Assembly: GCF_000003605.2 (NCBI RefSeq)
Contig: NW_003120937.1
Location: forward strand, 67,678 to 113,113
DNA from: Saccoglossus kowalevskii
Lineage: Eukaryota; Hemichordata; Enteropneusta; Harrimaniidae
Direction of reading: 5' to 3'
DNA length: 45,436 nt
Part shown: positions 13,601 through 25,595 of the stretch, piece by piece
How positions within the stretch are numbered: the first letter of the stretch is position 1
Layout of the letters: each line of letters starts with the position of its first letter
Notes under the pieces: generated by a model
What the model was told of the DNA's origin: nothing
Databases searched by the model: none
The model's input: the letters and a program-made list of their open reading frames with translations, nothing else
Made by a program: the position numbers and the translations under genes

Positions 13601-16600
13601 ACCATACTATAAATGTTTCGCAAAGTATTAATTTATAAGGCAAATTTGTGATCATTAGAGTAACTAAAAGAATTTTCTTCCAAACTGTATTATTTCGTAG
13701 CACCTCTTATAATAGCCTAGCATGTAGGCGCGAGTAGGTGAGTAGTTGGGTTTGGAGCACCGCGGAGGGCGCAACTCCGGCGACTTGTCAGGCTACTCTT
13801 AAAACAAACATGAAATGTTTCAACCTAATGCACCCGACTATATACAGAACACTTTTGTCCACGATATGCATCTATAATAGTCATAATTATCGAGTGTATT
13901 TAGCATATTTATTAGACAAAAATTGCTCAGACTTGTCAGCAGACATGGTGTACATGTAGCGACAAGTTTTAATATTTTCCATAATAAACAGCCGTATGTA
14001 TTCATATATTTTGCGAGTATGCATACTATGTGCCTGTCTAAAGTTTAATAACATATGAAATTAAACATGCACGGTGTTGTTATAGGTCAGTAAGCTTGAT
14101 GACGCAGCCAGTGGTTTAATCATTAGATTCATTCTCTTAATAGCTATTATTCTATTGGCGGAGCCTCACTGTTGAATTCCATCTAATATTGTATTACCAC
14201 ACACCAGTAAAATTTGCGTACAATTTAAACAAGCTTCTCTAAGACTCTAATAATATATAATTTCATTGATACAATAAATACAATATGAAACCAAATATTG
14301 AATAAATTATTTTGCTACTTTTTTGCAACCATTTTCAAATACTTTTCGTAAACGGCGGTGTTCACGATGAACAAAATCATATGTTGTGTGTTCAAGTAAC
14401 TTGAACTCGTGTCACGCGCACGTTCATTCAACAATTGAATTACACTATCGAGAGTATGTGAAAAGATGGCATATTTTTTAAAGAAGAACCGGGGTTTAAA
14501 GCGCGGTAGTCGTCGCGCTGCGCATGTTCGACATTCGTGTTGATAAACATTGATTTTCCCACAATCCAAAGCGCTCTTCAAATGGAAATCACAAGTATGA
14601 GGTTTGACCTGGGTTCTACTTGCACTGATTACCGCCGGTGACTCCTTCGATACCTTCCAATCACATGAAAATTTCCTAATTAAAGCTTGGAAACGTGTCA
14701 GTTCGTACTTGTTGATCTGCGCAAAAGTCAAAGTCGCCATCTTTGTTTATATGAGACCCATATATCTCGCACATGCGCATCGCGACGACTACTGCGCTTT
14801 AACCTAAATAAACATGAAGATATGATTATATTGTTACTTCGTTACGAAACGTGTGGGAAGTGTAATTTGTTAGAGCTAGCGTCGGAAGTTGTGTACTGCA
14901 TTGTTATTTGCAATAGTCCCCATTCATTTCATTGTGTGCGCGATAACTGATTAAACCCAAGTTCATGCATTTACTGGACCGAAGAATTCCATACTGCATA
15001 ACTTCTTTGCCAACATTCACCAGAGATATTGATCTGAATTACCAAATAAAATCATAGAAATGTTGAACCGAATTTAACAGCAAAATTCAGTTCATTTCGT
15101 GTTCAAAATGTGTGGTCATGTCATTTTCACATTACATGTGCGTTACTTTATAACAACAATAATATTTTACGTCACATATTTCTCCATGCCAGAAGAATTC
15201 TGGCTAGGTGAGTATAGTTTTAAATAAAAACACAGTTCCCGTTTAGAAAAGCGACAGATGAATGAAACAGAATGGATGTAGAGATGCAGTTTCGAAGATT
15301 GAGGGAGAATGTGATTGCGATAGAGTAAATTTATTTACCGAGAGCATGTTTCTCTGAAATTGGGGATTTTTTATTTGTTCTACTATTTTTTGATAGCAAT
15401 TTGATGTGCCCGGGGAGACTGCATTAGAGACAACAATACCACTTGAGAAAAGAGTGGGAACTTTCATTTATGTCAATGAAGAATCGGTTTAAAGATGATA
15501 TTGTTCGTTTCAGTTCATTACTCATCTATTTTGAAGTGTAAATGTTCACAATTATTAGGTGTTATATCTATTGTTTCACGAAATGTTTAAATTTCAGTAA
15601 ACACACTTCAACTAACCTTTGGTCGTACAACGAACAGTTGTGGCGGTAGAAACGAGGGAGGTAGGTGGGTTCCGATGATACGCGGTGAGGACATGTCGGC
15701 TAGAACTTCGTAATTTGGTTTGGACAACCGTACTTGCATTTCGGGATATAAACATTTATCCAGAGGTTCTTCCGTATCAATAACACCGCTGCATGACAAT
15801 ATACCCCAGACAATCTCACTCACCAACGCTGTACCTGAATATAATGATGAATTACATTAGAAAAATACTATAATTATTAATGTTACATTAAAGTTAAAAT
15901 ATATAACCAGATTATAAACTTTAAGCATTTAATGCTATTTGATTGTGTTTTCCAATGCAGACGTTTTTTTCACATCATTAAAATTTCATTTCTACCACTT
16001 CTTTTCTCGCGTTTTTCGAATTCCGTATATTGATGGTAGTCGCCATGAAAGGCTTTTTACCATAGTTTCAGCATGCTGAATCCGATAATTCCGGTTCTCG
16101 TGTGATTTGAATAAACAAAATGGCCGCCGAATTGTATTCTAATAAGATTAGATCTATATAATCCTCATAAATATGGGAAAGTAGTGACGGCCATTACGGA
16201 GAACTAGTTTTTCCCGTATATCTCTGTAATTAGGCAAGCAAACAAAAAGTGTTTTCATAATCAAGGAATTCCATAAACAAGTCATATGCATTGTATATTA
16301 ATGTAACAGGTAGAAATGTGTCTGAATGTGATCCGCATCAAGGAAAAGCATATAAAGTTTGCATAATGTGTTGACTGAAATTATTCATACTCCTCATTAC
16401 ATCTTACATTGAGGCATTATTTGATACAATATTAGCCCACACTCGATATCAAGCTGTTAATCAGGATCTTACAATGTTGTTTGTCCACATCTCCACAAAC
16501 ACCCGGAGCGCTGTTTGTAAATTTGTTTGTCAACGTAGTAAGAATGGTCCAAACCACAATCCACAGGTACAGACAGATTTTCGACTACAGTCGTATTATT

Positions 16601-18982
16601 TATCATTCACCTAAAGGTAGCGGTAACCATCGCCGTGAAACAAACACTCCAACAGAATGTAGACACAGTATGTAGGTTTATGGGACAGTATAGCCACATT
16701 AAAATTAAAGTGCAACTTGGTCGTTGGCGTTTGTTTATTTGTAAACCTGTTGATAAAGATCATTTACTTGTCTAGTCAACAGGTGTGTTTGTTTGTCATT
16801 CTCAGTGGCTTTGTCATGGTTGATCTACAGCATTTTTTGTGTGCATTGTCTCATTTAGGAAGGGAGCAGAACCTAAGTTTTGTATGATTGCTGTTATTTG
16901 TTGATACAAATACATATTCGCACTATATATGTATATACACAGGTATATACACAAAATTTACTTAACGTCTCAATTTTCACTTTTATAAGTATAGTTTTAT
17001 TTGATCTGGTATTTTAGTTGCATCTTACTTCTCCTTGTTTTAGTTACTATATTAAATGAATTAGAAAAGTTAATTTTTTTTGGGAACAAGCAAATAAAAT
17101 ATTTATGTCGCAATCGGCAGGATAGAAGGTACGAATATTGCGATGTCGTACGATAATGCTTACTGGTTTCTGTATTATTACCATAATTGACGATACGTCA
17201 AGCCTTGTTACCCATGTTAATAACATAAACGCAGAGATAGTCAAATAAAACTCATATTAACGTTTGATTCTTACATATATTTTTAACGGCTCGTTACCGA
17301 AACTTTCGTCATATAACCATTACTGATAATATACCAGCAGTACCATCTTATTCCGACTAGTGAAGTACAAAACCGGTGCGTGCAAAAACAAAACAGTTAA
17401 CTATAAACACCAATGCCCTGCTAGTGCTTGTTTATAAGTTAATATATTACGCTGTCAAATCAATATTCATTGTGATTGATTTTGCAGAATATAGTGTTCT
17501 TGTATACAGTATCATCAAATTCACTGACCATAAAACACTTCATTTGTGATGTTTGCTTACCTAGTTACATAAAAGAAAAAAATGTGTCAATGCGAATTGT
17601 GTCAATGTCGTAAACAAAATATTGGTTACCATTCTCAAATTCTCACTCATGCCTGATACATACGAATTTATGTACACGATTACCACTTTAGTGAAACATA
17701 CATTTTGTTTGTATATGCGTATTATTATACATGAGTCTATTTGTTGATTGATGATTGATTGATGTTTCTATTTTGAAAAAAATGCAAAAAGAAAGTGCAG
17801 TAGTTTTAGGTCTGAATGCTTTAGATTGAATATCAATTTTAGTTTTAAATTAATGATTTGTCTGACTTATTTTTATTATTTATAAATTCTTATTAATTTA
17901 TATTTAGTAAGGTAAATAATATGATCAGACATGTCATTAAATTGTAAATATAATTATCTTAATTTGCTGCATATTGTTTGTGCGTGTTGAGTGAAAACAC
18001 TGAATTATGAGTAGTGATGGTATTTATTCGAATATATGATAATAAATCTGTATTGCCCCATTTACGCCGGGTCAATAGCAAAATCGTAAAATTCTTTTAT
18101 TCTTTCACTACATGCCATGAATATTTGTTTGGATTTTTTTCTATCAATTTTAACATTTATTTTTTTATTTTGTTAACATCACAAATATATGAATGAATTT
18201 ATTGAACTCGAAAAGTAGACAAAGTGATAATAAAATAATTAATACAATATTCTGAAAATTAGATACTATTTTTGTTCTAACGCATAAAATACAACTATAT
18301 TTATTGCCTCCTTTTAAAAAAACATAATATTGAGCAAATAGAAAAAAAGTTATGCTCTAGTTGTTTCATTTATGCCATGAAAATCAATTATATTGTCTTA
18401 TAAAAAATGTAACCTAATTTATTATTATTTTTTTAAATTACCAAATGATGTTTAAAATTCTGGCTTCACAAAAAATAATATTGAGCAACTAAAAAAAGAA
18501 AGAAAATCATTTGTATTGTCTTTTTCACATCACCAAATGTTGATAAGCTACTGGCTTTCCTATCTATATGCACCATGGGCTACGGCATATACATTCATCA
18601 CATTGTATATTTACGTATAGCATTTTGTTTAGTATACACATATCAGGCAAATACATGGTCATAAACGTAAAGTTAATATAATACACACAGCATAACTAGT
18701 ATTGACGGAAAGTTATGTACAATGTAGCAGTGATGACGTCGAATTGTGAAACAAATAATTATGTTCTTGCTGATAAACTATAAAAACACCTACTCTTATT
18801 ATATGCAATAAAGTGCGATCCTCACCAGATTTATGAAATGTACAAATCCACACATCATCTTTTCTCACTTCAAACTTGTCCATGGCATTCAGACTCGAGA
18901 GTGGGACATACCACGGAAAGTTGACTCCTTTATAACTGTATGTATCCGTCCGCCACGTCCCATCTTCGTTGAACAGATTCAT
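10694..18982 (-). CDS. SULT-2: intact cytosolic sulfotransferase, six exons
   Basis: Exons on minus: 18826-18982, 15617-15834, 13248-13374, 11573-11658, 11043-11220, 10694-10824. All have GT/AG borders, and together they give 897 nt or 298 residues plus stop, the usual SULT length. Predicted role: PAPS-dependent sulfonation of a small hydroxyl or amine compound in the cytosol; the substrate is unknown. Seen: P-loop TFHKSGTAL (residues 48-56, cut by a phase-1 intron after Ser52), THLP with His109 as catalytic base, YVARNPKDLAVS with Arg131 and Ser139 for the PAPS 3'-phosphate, KYED at 190-193, and RKGKVGCWK at 254-262. Odd points: His50 replaces the usual loop Pro, Ala55-Leu56 replace Thr-Trp, and Gly107 stands where Lys normally precedes the His. 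The start is the ATG aligning with the SULT-1 and SULT-4 starts. There is no signal peptide, as expected. Introns are 2991, 2242, 1589, 352 and 218 bp. Confidence 0.92.
11659..13247 (-). other. SULT-2 intron 3 (1.6 kb)
   Basis: Intron without coding content. About 11860-12500 aligns in the same orientation with 26270-26885 to the right of SULT-3 exon 4. This shows that SULT-3 once had the same intron. SULT-4 has only 420 bp here. Confidence 0.6.
13375..15616 (-). other. SULT-2 intron 2 (2.2 kb), duplicated at 38-40 kb
   Basis: Intron whose segments 13530-14050 and 14830-15600 reappear in the same orientation at 38095-38520 and 39255-40045. It also holds an inverted-repeat element at 14495-14807. 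In the otherwise similar SULT-4 the intron is only 398 bp. Confidence 0.6.
14495..14807. mobile_element. MITE-like element with about 37-bp terminal inverted repeats
   Basis: The left end (14495-14533) and right end (14767-14807) are near-perfect reverse complements sharing TTAAAGCGC, GTAGTCGTCGCG and TGCGCATG. The element is about 313 bp. A minus frame of 141 codons (14315-14740) starts inside it and runs out across the left repeat. Its first 70 residues may be a captured or transposase-derived fragment, but I do not recognise it. It is not seen at the matching place in the 38-40 kb copy. Confidence 0.6.
15835..18825 (-). other. SULT-2 intron 1 (3.0 kb)
   Basis: Large intron that splits the PAPS loop. 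Long stretches are inverted copies of SULT-4 intron 1, for example 17490-17545 with 33668-33720 and 17100-17200 with 34340-34400. It contains the empty site (18631-18641) matching the LINE insertion in SULT-4. No exon or gene is visible inside. Confidence 0.65.
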
Positions 18983-20560
18983 GCCAGTGTAACAATAAGC
19001 TGTTATTACAAAGTCCGTCTAAGATATTAGATTGAAACAAACAACTATTTGATTTTGATCGAACGACTCTACCAAAACGTTTACTAAATATGATGTGCAA
19101 ATGAACTAGTTGACATGTTTCATTCAAATGTGTTACATAATTATTTTATACCTAAAACCTCACAATCAACTGTATATATTTATTGAGAAGAGCTTAGTTT
19201 ATAAAACATAATTTCACCGGCAAAGTTTGTGAGTAAATCTTTTAAATTGAATTACTTGCTGAATTTGTAAACAACAGAATGGAACAGAACATTTACTACA
19301 AGACTATAGTAGAAAATACTTTTGACCATGATAGTAGTACATGGGAACTTGGTGAACGACTGAAATATAGACTAACAACGCCAGAATGGTTCTGGATATA
19401 GTGTACCACATGACGTCAAAATCATTTGTTCATATAAAAATATCATAAGCATTAAATGTCGTGGGAGAAATTTGAAAGTAAAAATAAATTATATAATCAA
19501 AAAAAGTTGTTAACTATTTATAAATTAGAAATCATTTTAGAATAAAGCACAAAAGAGCAAAATATTTTGCTTTGCTTCACTATGTGTTGAACTATATTTT
19601 ATCAAGAATATTTCTACTGCTTTCCCTAATTTTCAACACCTATAAGTACAAAGCTGATTCGGTCATTTCATCAGATGTACTTAAACTATTAAACTACACA
19701 CTAGCATACTAATTGCGGAAATGCAGAAGTTTCAAAGAAATGAATTTAACATGCTAAGAAAAAAGACGACATACCCTTATATTCACTGCAGTTCAGTCAG
19801 AATGACAACGGATCGTAAATGTAAGGTTTCGAGTGTACACTTGTAGCTGTATAAAGCTACATGCTGAGACCCGTTTTGTTCATATTGTTTAATACCGATT
19901 CAACAAATGTTAATAAATAATCTTTCAAATCTAAATAATATCATGTATGCTGATACTATACAACAAATGAAACACATAATTTATGTGCTACTAAAATACG
20001 AGCATCAACATCGATTTACTGTTATCTGTCGATTTGTTGAGGTGGACATTAATGGCAATATGTCAGTCCTAATTAGTACATGAGTGTGCGTATTTTTTAG
20101 CGTATTTTCTTGGGGAGAATGAGTTAGACCCTGGATAAAATTCTGTATATTTTTCACCGGGGGGGGGGGGTAAAACAAACAATTGATACATGCATGCGTA
20201 TTAAAGTGCATCATTCAATACTATTTAAAAAAAAAAACAGATTTAGTTCCGTGTTTGTCGACTTTGATGCTTCTTATAATTTAACAAATCGTAAGATTCA
20301 TATAAATTCACAATGTTTGTTCTTTATGAGTGAGAGTTAGAATAAGAGAGAAAGAGTTAGAATCAGAGTGAGAGTGAGTAAGTGATTGATCATAATCATT
20401 AGTGTATTCAGTCGTCATGGTGACGTTATAAAAGGAAGAATAATGTTGAGGTGCTGTGTTCTTTTACCATTTCTTTTTTATTATTAACGTGTGTGTTAAA
20501 GTGATAAATTAACAGAAAAACGACCTTCCCCGTTCACAGATCCACTACAAAGTAAATCAT
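18983..20560. repeat. SULT-2 5' flank; left arm of an inverted repeat
   Basis: Upstream region of SULT-2. By eye it is the reverse complement of about 30340-31878 upstream of SULT-4, with indels. Shared landmarks include a short hairpin (TGTAGCTGTATAAAGCTACA near 19840-19860, cf. 31000-31020) and AGAAAAACGAC near 20514-20524. Promoter elements cannot be assigned confidently. Confidence 0.6.
20159..20170. repeat. G12 homopolymer
   Basis: A run of twelve G in the SULT-2 upstream flank. It is one of several G/C runs of 9-13 bases in an otherwise AT-rich window (others at 5633-5643, 22267-22279 and 39429-39437). Such runs are length-unstable and prone to assembly error. Confidence 0.8.
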
Positions 20561-21782
20561 GACGCAGTGGAACAATGGTGCTCTGATAAGCATGTTCACA
20601 GATATTCCAACCTAATTCCTATCACTTGCTTTCACTTTTACGTGAATGCAATACTTGGTTGAGAAAAGAAATATTTGAAGTAATTTTGCGGTAGAAGGTC
20701 TCATTAGTGATAGGTTTTGATCCGTACTGACAAACGTAAAACTACACCAGACTGAACTCCATTTGGTCAAATTCATGAGAGGTTCCTGACGATTTTCACT
20801 AGTTGGTAGTTTATCAACAAGGTTTTCTTGAAGAGACGCATATCGAATCACAATTATGTTTAGATCAATGTGGTGCTCATCAATCAAATATCAAAATGTA
20901 TATCATTGATGCTAGTAATATCTTTTGGCCGTATCAGCAAATCAGACCTTACCTGACATGGCTTAAAATATGACTGTGAATGATTAACACGATGACAATA
21001 CAAAAATATAGTTTAGTAATGCGTCCTGGACAATCAACAAAATATCGTGATACTTTGATGGTAATTGTAGCGTCACAGTTCAGGAGTTAAGTATTTGTCC
21101 ATTTGAATGTATCATCGGCGTTGACAATTACCAACGTTATTTGAAAAAAATCGTAAAGAGAAAATATTGAATATAAAAGTTGTTCACCAATTATGAATTT
21201 TTAAAATCGTCTTAAAATAAAGCAAAATATGGCTATTTTGATCTACAATTGTATAAAAATGTTCTTCTTTTCATTATGTATTATGTGTGTGTAATTTAAA
21301 CAAAACAAAAACAGAACAACATACGTTTTTGTTGTTTTACCTACTCGATATATTATAAAAAAATCAAATCTATCCACTAGAGCTTTCGATGGTCAAATTA
21401 TTTTGTTGCTGTCGAGATTGATATACCCAACAAGTAGAAATTTGTGGGTTCTATTCTATTGTCTGAGTAATTATTTACGAAAACTTATTACTTCACTAGT
21501 GTAAAAAATGAAAATTTCAATTCAACTTAGTAATTTCGATGGTGGTATGTGCTGGTCACTGAATGTGGGATATATTCGTGGTGTTTCTTAATTCATATAT
21601 TGTTACATGCAGATACTTCATTAAACATCTTGTCTTGTTCACCAATAACCATTACTATTTTCTAGAAAAAGAATGCAAATGTAAGTTTGTGTAAGTAATT
21701 GGCTCATCTATTCCTCGTCTGGCAAATATAATAACGTAGAACTCTAGTAATAAGGAACATTATTTCACTTATTTTTCTTTTG

Positions 21783-22410
21783 CCCTCAAGTCGGAAAATT
21801 GAAAATTGGGTCGGTCGGTCGGATTATTTTAAACTCGCGAAAACTAAGGGTATCGTAAATAGCCGAGGTATATGGAAATCAATCAAACGTACGCTAGATA
21901 TTCAACACAAAATCAAAGTGTTTCTTTCAGTCTTTTGTATTTTTTTTATTTCCATCAGCACATTGTTTTTGTCTTTTGCTTAAACAACATTATCCTCTTC
22001 AACATCTATGTCCTCCGCTCTTGTCACGTTTTGTAAATTCAATAAAATTTTCTGAATTTTATGTATTAAAATTATATATACAACAACAAACGTATTGTTT
22101 TTGATTCAAAATAATGTTTTTACTTAATTAAGAAAATACTTGGTGCGGCGATATTTTTAATATTGTGCACCAACTATCCGTCGAATCGCAAAAGACGTGT
22201 TTGCTCTTCAGACTTTATAGTATTCGAACAATACAGATCAACCCGAGGTTCAAAGTCGCCACTTAACCCCCCCCCCCCCGGACCCTAGGGACCAAACAAC
22301 GGTCCGGAACACTTTTTTTACTGCTTAAAATGGTGAATTTTTAATAATTTGGCCTATTAAAAAAATTACCGCGACCCAATATTTCATATTTTTCGGTCAG
22401 TCGCTGAGGG
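21783..22410. mobile_element. MITE-like insertion with imperfect inverted ends
   Basis: The left end begins CCCTCAAGTCGG and continues to AATTGGGTCGG. The right end reverse-complemented begins CCCTCAGCGACTGACC and continues to ATATTGGGTCGCGG. The flanks, about 21541-21770 and 22432-22497, are nearly contiguous in the direct copy at 37470-37722, which supports an insertion here. The 67-codon frame inside (21780-21983) has no recognised domain. It also contains a C13 run at 22267-22279. Confidence 0.5.
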
Positions 22411-23154
22411 AAACAAAACATTGTTTTGGCCTAAAGTGCACTCCGTATCTATATAGAAATATTTAAAAGTATAGGATCACAAGGCTTTTTGAGAAGATAA
22501 CGGTTTATTGTTACAACAATTTCACTGTTGGTTCCGATATTGAAGATATTATGCTATATCTTAAATTGTACGTTGAGATATCGGCAATGGTGGTGTAACA
22601 CACCGTTCACAAAGCCTCATAGATCATTGATTCAGTGGGACAAATGTGTACGGGAAAGATAAATTTTGGTGCTCGGCACAGGAAAGATACATGTGGTTCA
22701 TCGATATAGTCACCAAGACCGGAAGCAGGGGCAACAAAACCAGGCGGCACACACAGGCACTTTTATAACTCCACAATCTTTAATGCAATCTACTTCAGTA
22801 AAATAAACAAAGGTACAATAATTAGCATATGCATATAAATATGTGAGATAGGATATCCTGAAAATATATCAAAGAAAGAGAGAAAACCTAACCTTAGCTA
22901 ATTAGAGTTTGAGTTTAAATGTGCTAATCGGTCCCTCAATGAATAATAAGATCAGCTAATTTGTCCCTAAGAAAGCCAATTTTATCAACAATAAATGAAC
23001 AATAACCATCAATCAATCAAAAAACACAAGTGTACATAAGTAACAAACACATGAATACGTCAACAGTTCAGCATCGATGTTCACATCAGGTCACAGTTCA
23101 CTTACAGTCAGCTTCAGTGTGCAGTTCCTGAGACTTGACAAAATCCATCGTTGG

Positions 23155-23310
23155 GGGCGCTGCATGACGAAATCGGGCGTGACCTGGGTGTGTCCGGTGA
23201 TTACCCATGTACAGCGTAGAGGGCGTTGTTCAACAACAACGGGCGTGGCCTGGGTGTGTCCGCAAATTATTCAGGCACAGCGTTGAGGGCACTGTTCAAC
23301 AACAATGTTA
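23155..23310. repeat. 66-bp minisatellite, about 2.4 copies
   Basis: Units begin at 23155, 23221 and 23287 (partial). The first two share GGGCGTG.CCTGGGTGTGTCCG, at 23175 and 23241; the last two share TGTTCAACAACAA. The unit is a multiple of three, so a chance frame repeats every 22 residues. It is much more GC-rich than its surroundings. Confidence 0.75.
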
Positions 23311-23404
23311 TCAAAAGTTCATTCGTAGAAATTCTGAACAATAGTCATAATCAATCGTCATAATTCAAAAATAGTTCTCTGTACAGTGGGACACAACTTG
23401 ACTA

Positions 23405-23957
23405 NNNNNNNNNNNNNNNNNNNNNNNNNNNNNNNNNNNNNNNNNNNNNNNNNNNNNNNNNNNNNNNNNNNNNNNNNNNNNNNNNNNNNNNNNNNNNNNN
23501 NNNNNNNNNNNNNNNNNNNNNNNNNNNNNNNNNNNNNNNNNNNNNNNNNNNNNNNNNNNNNNNNNNNNNNNNNNNNNNNNNNNNNNNNNNNNNNNNNNNN
23601 NNNNNNNNNNNNNNNNNNNNNNNNNNNNNNNNNNNNNNNNNNNNNNNNNNNNNNNNNNNNNNNNNNNNNNNNNNNNNNNNNNNNNNNNNNNNNNNNNNNN
23701 NNNNNNNNNNNNNNNNNNNNNNNNNNNNNNNNNNNNNNNNNNNNNNNNNNNNNNNNNNNNNNNNNNNNNNNNNNNNNNNNNNNNNNNNNNNNNNNNNNNN
23801 NNNNNNNNNNNNNNNNNNNNNNNNNNNNNNNNNNNNNNNNNNNNNNNNNNNNNNNNNNNNNNNNNNNNNNNNNNNNNNNNNNNNNNNNNNNNNNNNNNNN
23901 NNNNNNNNNNNNNNNNNNNNNNNNNNNNNNNNNNNNNNNNNNNNNNNNNNNNNNNNN
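23405..23957. other. Assembly gap (553 N)
   Basis: A run of N. Nothing can be said about its content. A frame reported across it is an artefact. Confidence 0.99.
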
Positions 23958-24668
23958 AATAAAACTAAAAAATAAAGAAACTTATGTCAATACATTATTA
24001 TCATATGTCTAATTAGTTAACTTATTAATTTCGCGACTAATTAATATTAATCACCTCAATTGCTTATTAAGCTATTCTAATTAATTTCTGCCCTAATTAG
24101 TACTAAGTAGCCATTAACTTGCTTGTAATAAGTGATTTCATCTTCAAGTTGGTCTCCATGGTTACCCCCATAGCTACCAAGAAAGTTATAGTACCCTGTA
24201 TAGGAAACCTATTTCAAACACAGTAATTCTTGAAGCAATTAAGCAACGCTCAAAAACTCCTAATAAAAATCACAAATTATCTATGATATACTACGGCTAA
24301 TCTTCAAACATTAAATCTTTGCTAATTATATTCATTACCGCATAATTGGCTTTGACCTAATTCGTACTTTCCCTGTAGTTTTAACTGAAGTTCACACACA
24401 CTAGCCATAACACTAATTCTTTCACTAAACTGTCACTCTCACAACTGATAGTGGGTTCTCAAGTATCAATAAACACCAGCTGGTATACATACACTAACAT
24501 GTACCAACTATCGTACCCTGGATCTATTGACTTACAATACATACTCAGTTAGAACCTACTCTTAATCGTATGAAATCATTAAGGTCTATTTATTTCAATC
24601 GGTTACAGTTGCATACATCTGAATATCAATAATTATTTTAAAAGTATGTGTTTTCAAAAATAGATAAA

Positions 24669-25595
24669 TTACAATAATTGACTAGTGTTTGGTAGAAAAT
24701 CGAATGATAATCCAGTGCCCTGAACCGCTTTTTCATACCAATTATTAAATTCATCGTTTTGGGAAACAGTAAAATATTGTTTCCAGCCACCACCTTTTAC
24801 TGCAATAAAAAATGTAACAGATGTAATATTATAGTAATACTAATCAATGTCCATAAAAGTACAATATGCAATATCGTTTCTTAGTGGCCCAATTCTTAAT
24901 GTGTTGCATGTTCTGTATTTCGAAGTAAGGATTTAATTCAAACGTGTACGAAAAAAAACACTGAAATGTAAGACAAATACCTTACCTTTTCTGACGAATA
25001 GTGATAGAGGTGGGTCTATTTTATGAAATTCACAAACATAATCCCGCACCTTTTGCTTTTTCATTGCCTCAAACGTGCAATTTTCGGCTATTCCTCGAAG
25101 GTTTTCCAATGTCAGTGTTTTCTCCATAAAAGTACATACCATTTTAACTGTTCCTTCTAAGTCCTATACGACAAAGATGATAAAGTTCATTCATGAAGCG
25201 TGACATAAGCGTGTCCTGTACGACTTTTGTTACTACTTGGATAATCAAAGTAACGTGTTTGTACAGATATATCCGGGCAAAATTAAATATGTCGACCACT
25301 ATGAGTAAATTCAAAGGTCGAGTTCGGTACAAAAGTGTCTACTGGTGAATTAGTGTAAACTAAATTTAAACAATTGTTGTAATTTGTTTACTTTCTCGAT
25401 AGTGAACTTTGCTAACATTCCCACAGCCCGTTCAATGTTGTCTCTTGTTAGCACTTAAGACAGGACTATCACTGTAGATTATCGTATTGTTGAATTTGTT
25501 TCCATTACCTTTACAATGTCTTCATATTTAAAAAAAAGGACATTGTCATCGTCTTTTTCCTTTCCACCAGTAGGTAACATGGGTTGGCCAATCTC
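24669..25595 (-). pseudogene. SULT-3: 3' half of a sulfotransferase gene, frameshifted
   Basis: Exon 4 is at 25509-25595, exon 5 at 24986-25163 and exon 6 at 24669-24799, in the same order and with the same GT/AG borders as SULT-2. Exon 4 has 87 rather than 86 nt. An extra base near 25553-25562, in the codons after YWWK, shifts the frame. In exon 6 the first codon gives Val for Gly, so the PAPS-binding RKGKVGGWK becomes RKVKGGGWK. Exon 5 keeps an open frame but has several private replacements (KKQKV, FHKIDPPLSLF). Exons 1-3 are absent: intron-3-like sequence continues to about 26885 and is then cut by a retroelement. Shared residues (GTVKMVCTFMEKTL, LRGIAENC) place it closest to SULT-4. No functional enzyme is expected. 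Confidence 0.9.

Larger units (their letters stand above)
22516..24601. mobile_element. 2.09-kb insertion of unknown type carrying an assembly gap
   Basis: The 3' flank of SULT-3 reads continuously in the inverted SULT-4 copy (about 37345-37440 on plus). Here it is split by about 2.09 kb. The hexamer GTTACA at both edges (22510-22515 and 24602-24607) may be a target-site duplication. No TG..CA LTR ends or inverted repeats are evident, and no coding domain is readable. The insertion includes a 66-bp minisatellite and 553 N. Its class is undetermined. Confidence 0.45.

Noticed and set aside
14315-14740. 141-codon minus-strand frame as a host gene
   Set aside because: It runs across an inverted-repeat element and into unrelated intron sequence, with no recognised domain. 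It is described with the element instead.
23386-24012. 208-codon plus-strand frame
   Set aside because: Almost all of it is the N gap; only a few real codons lie at each end.
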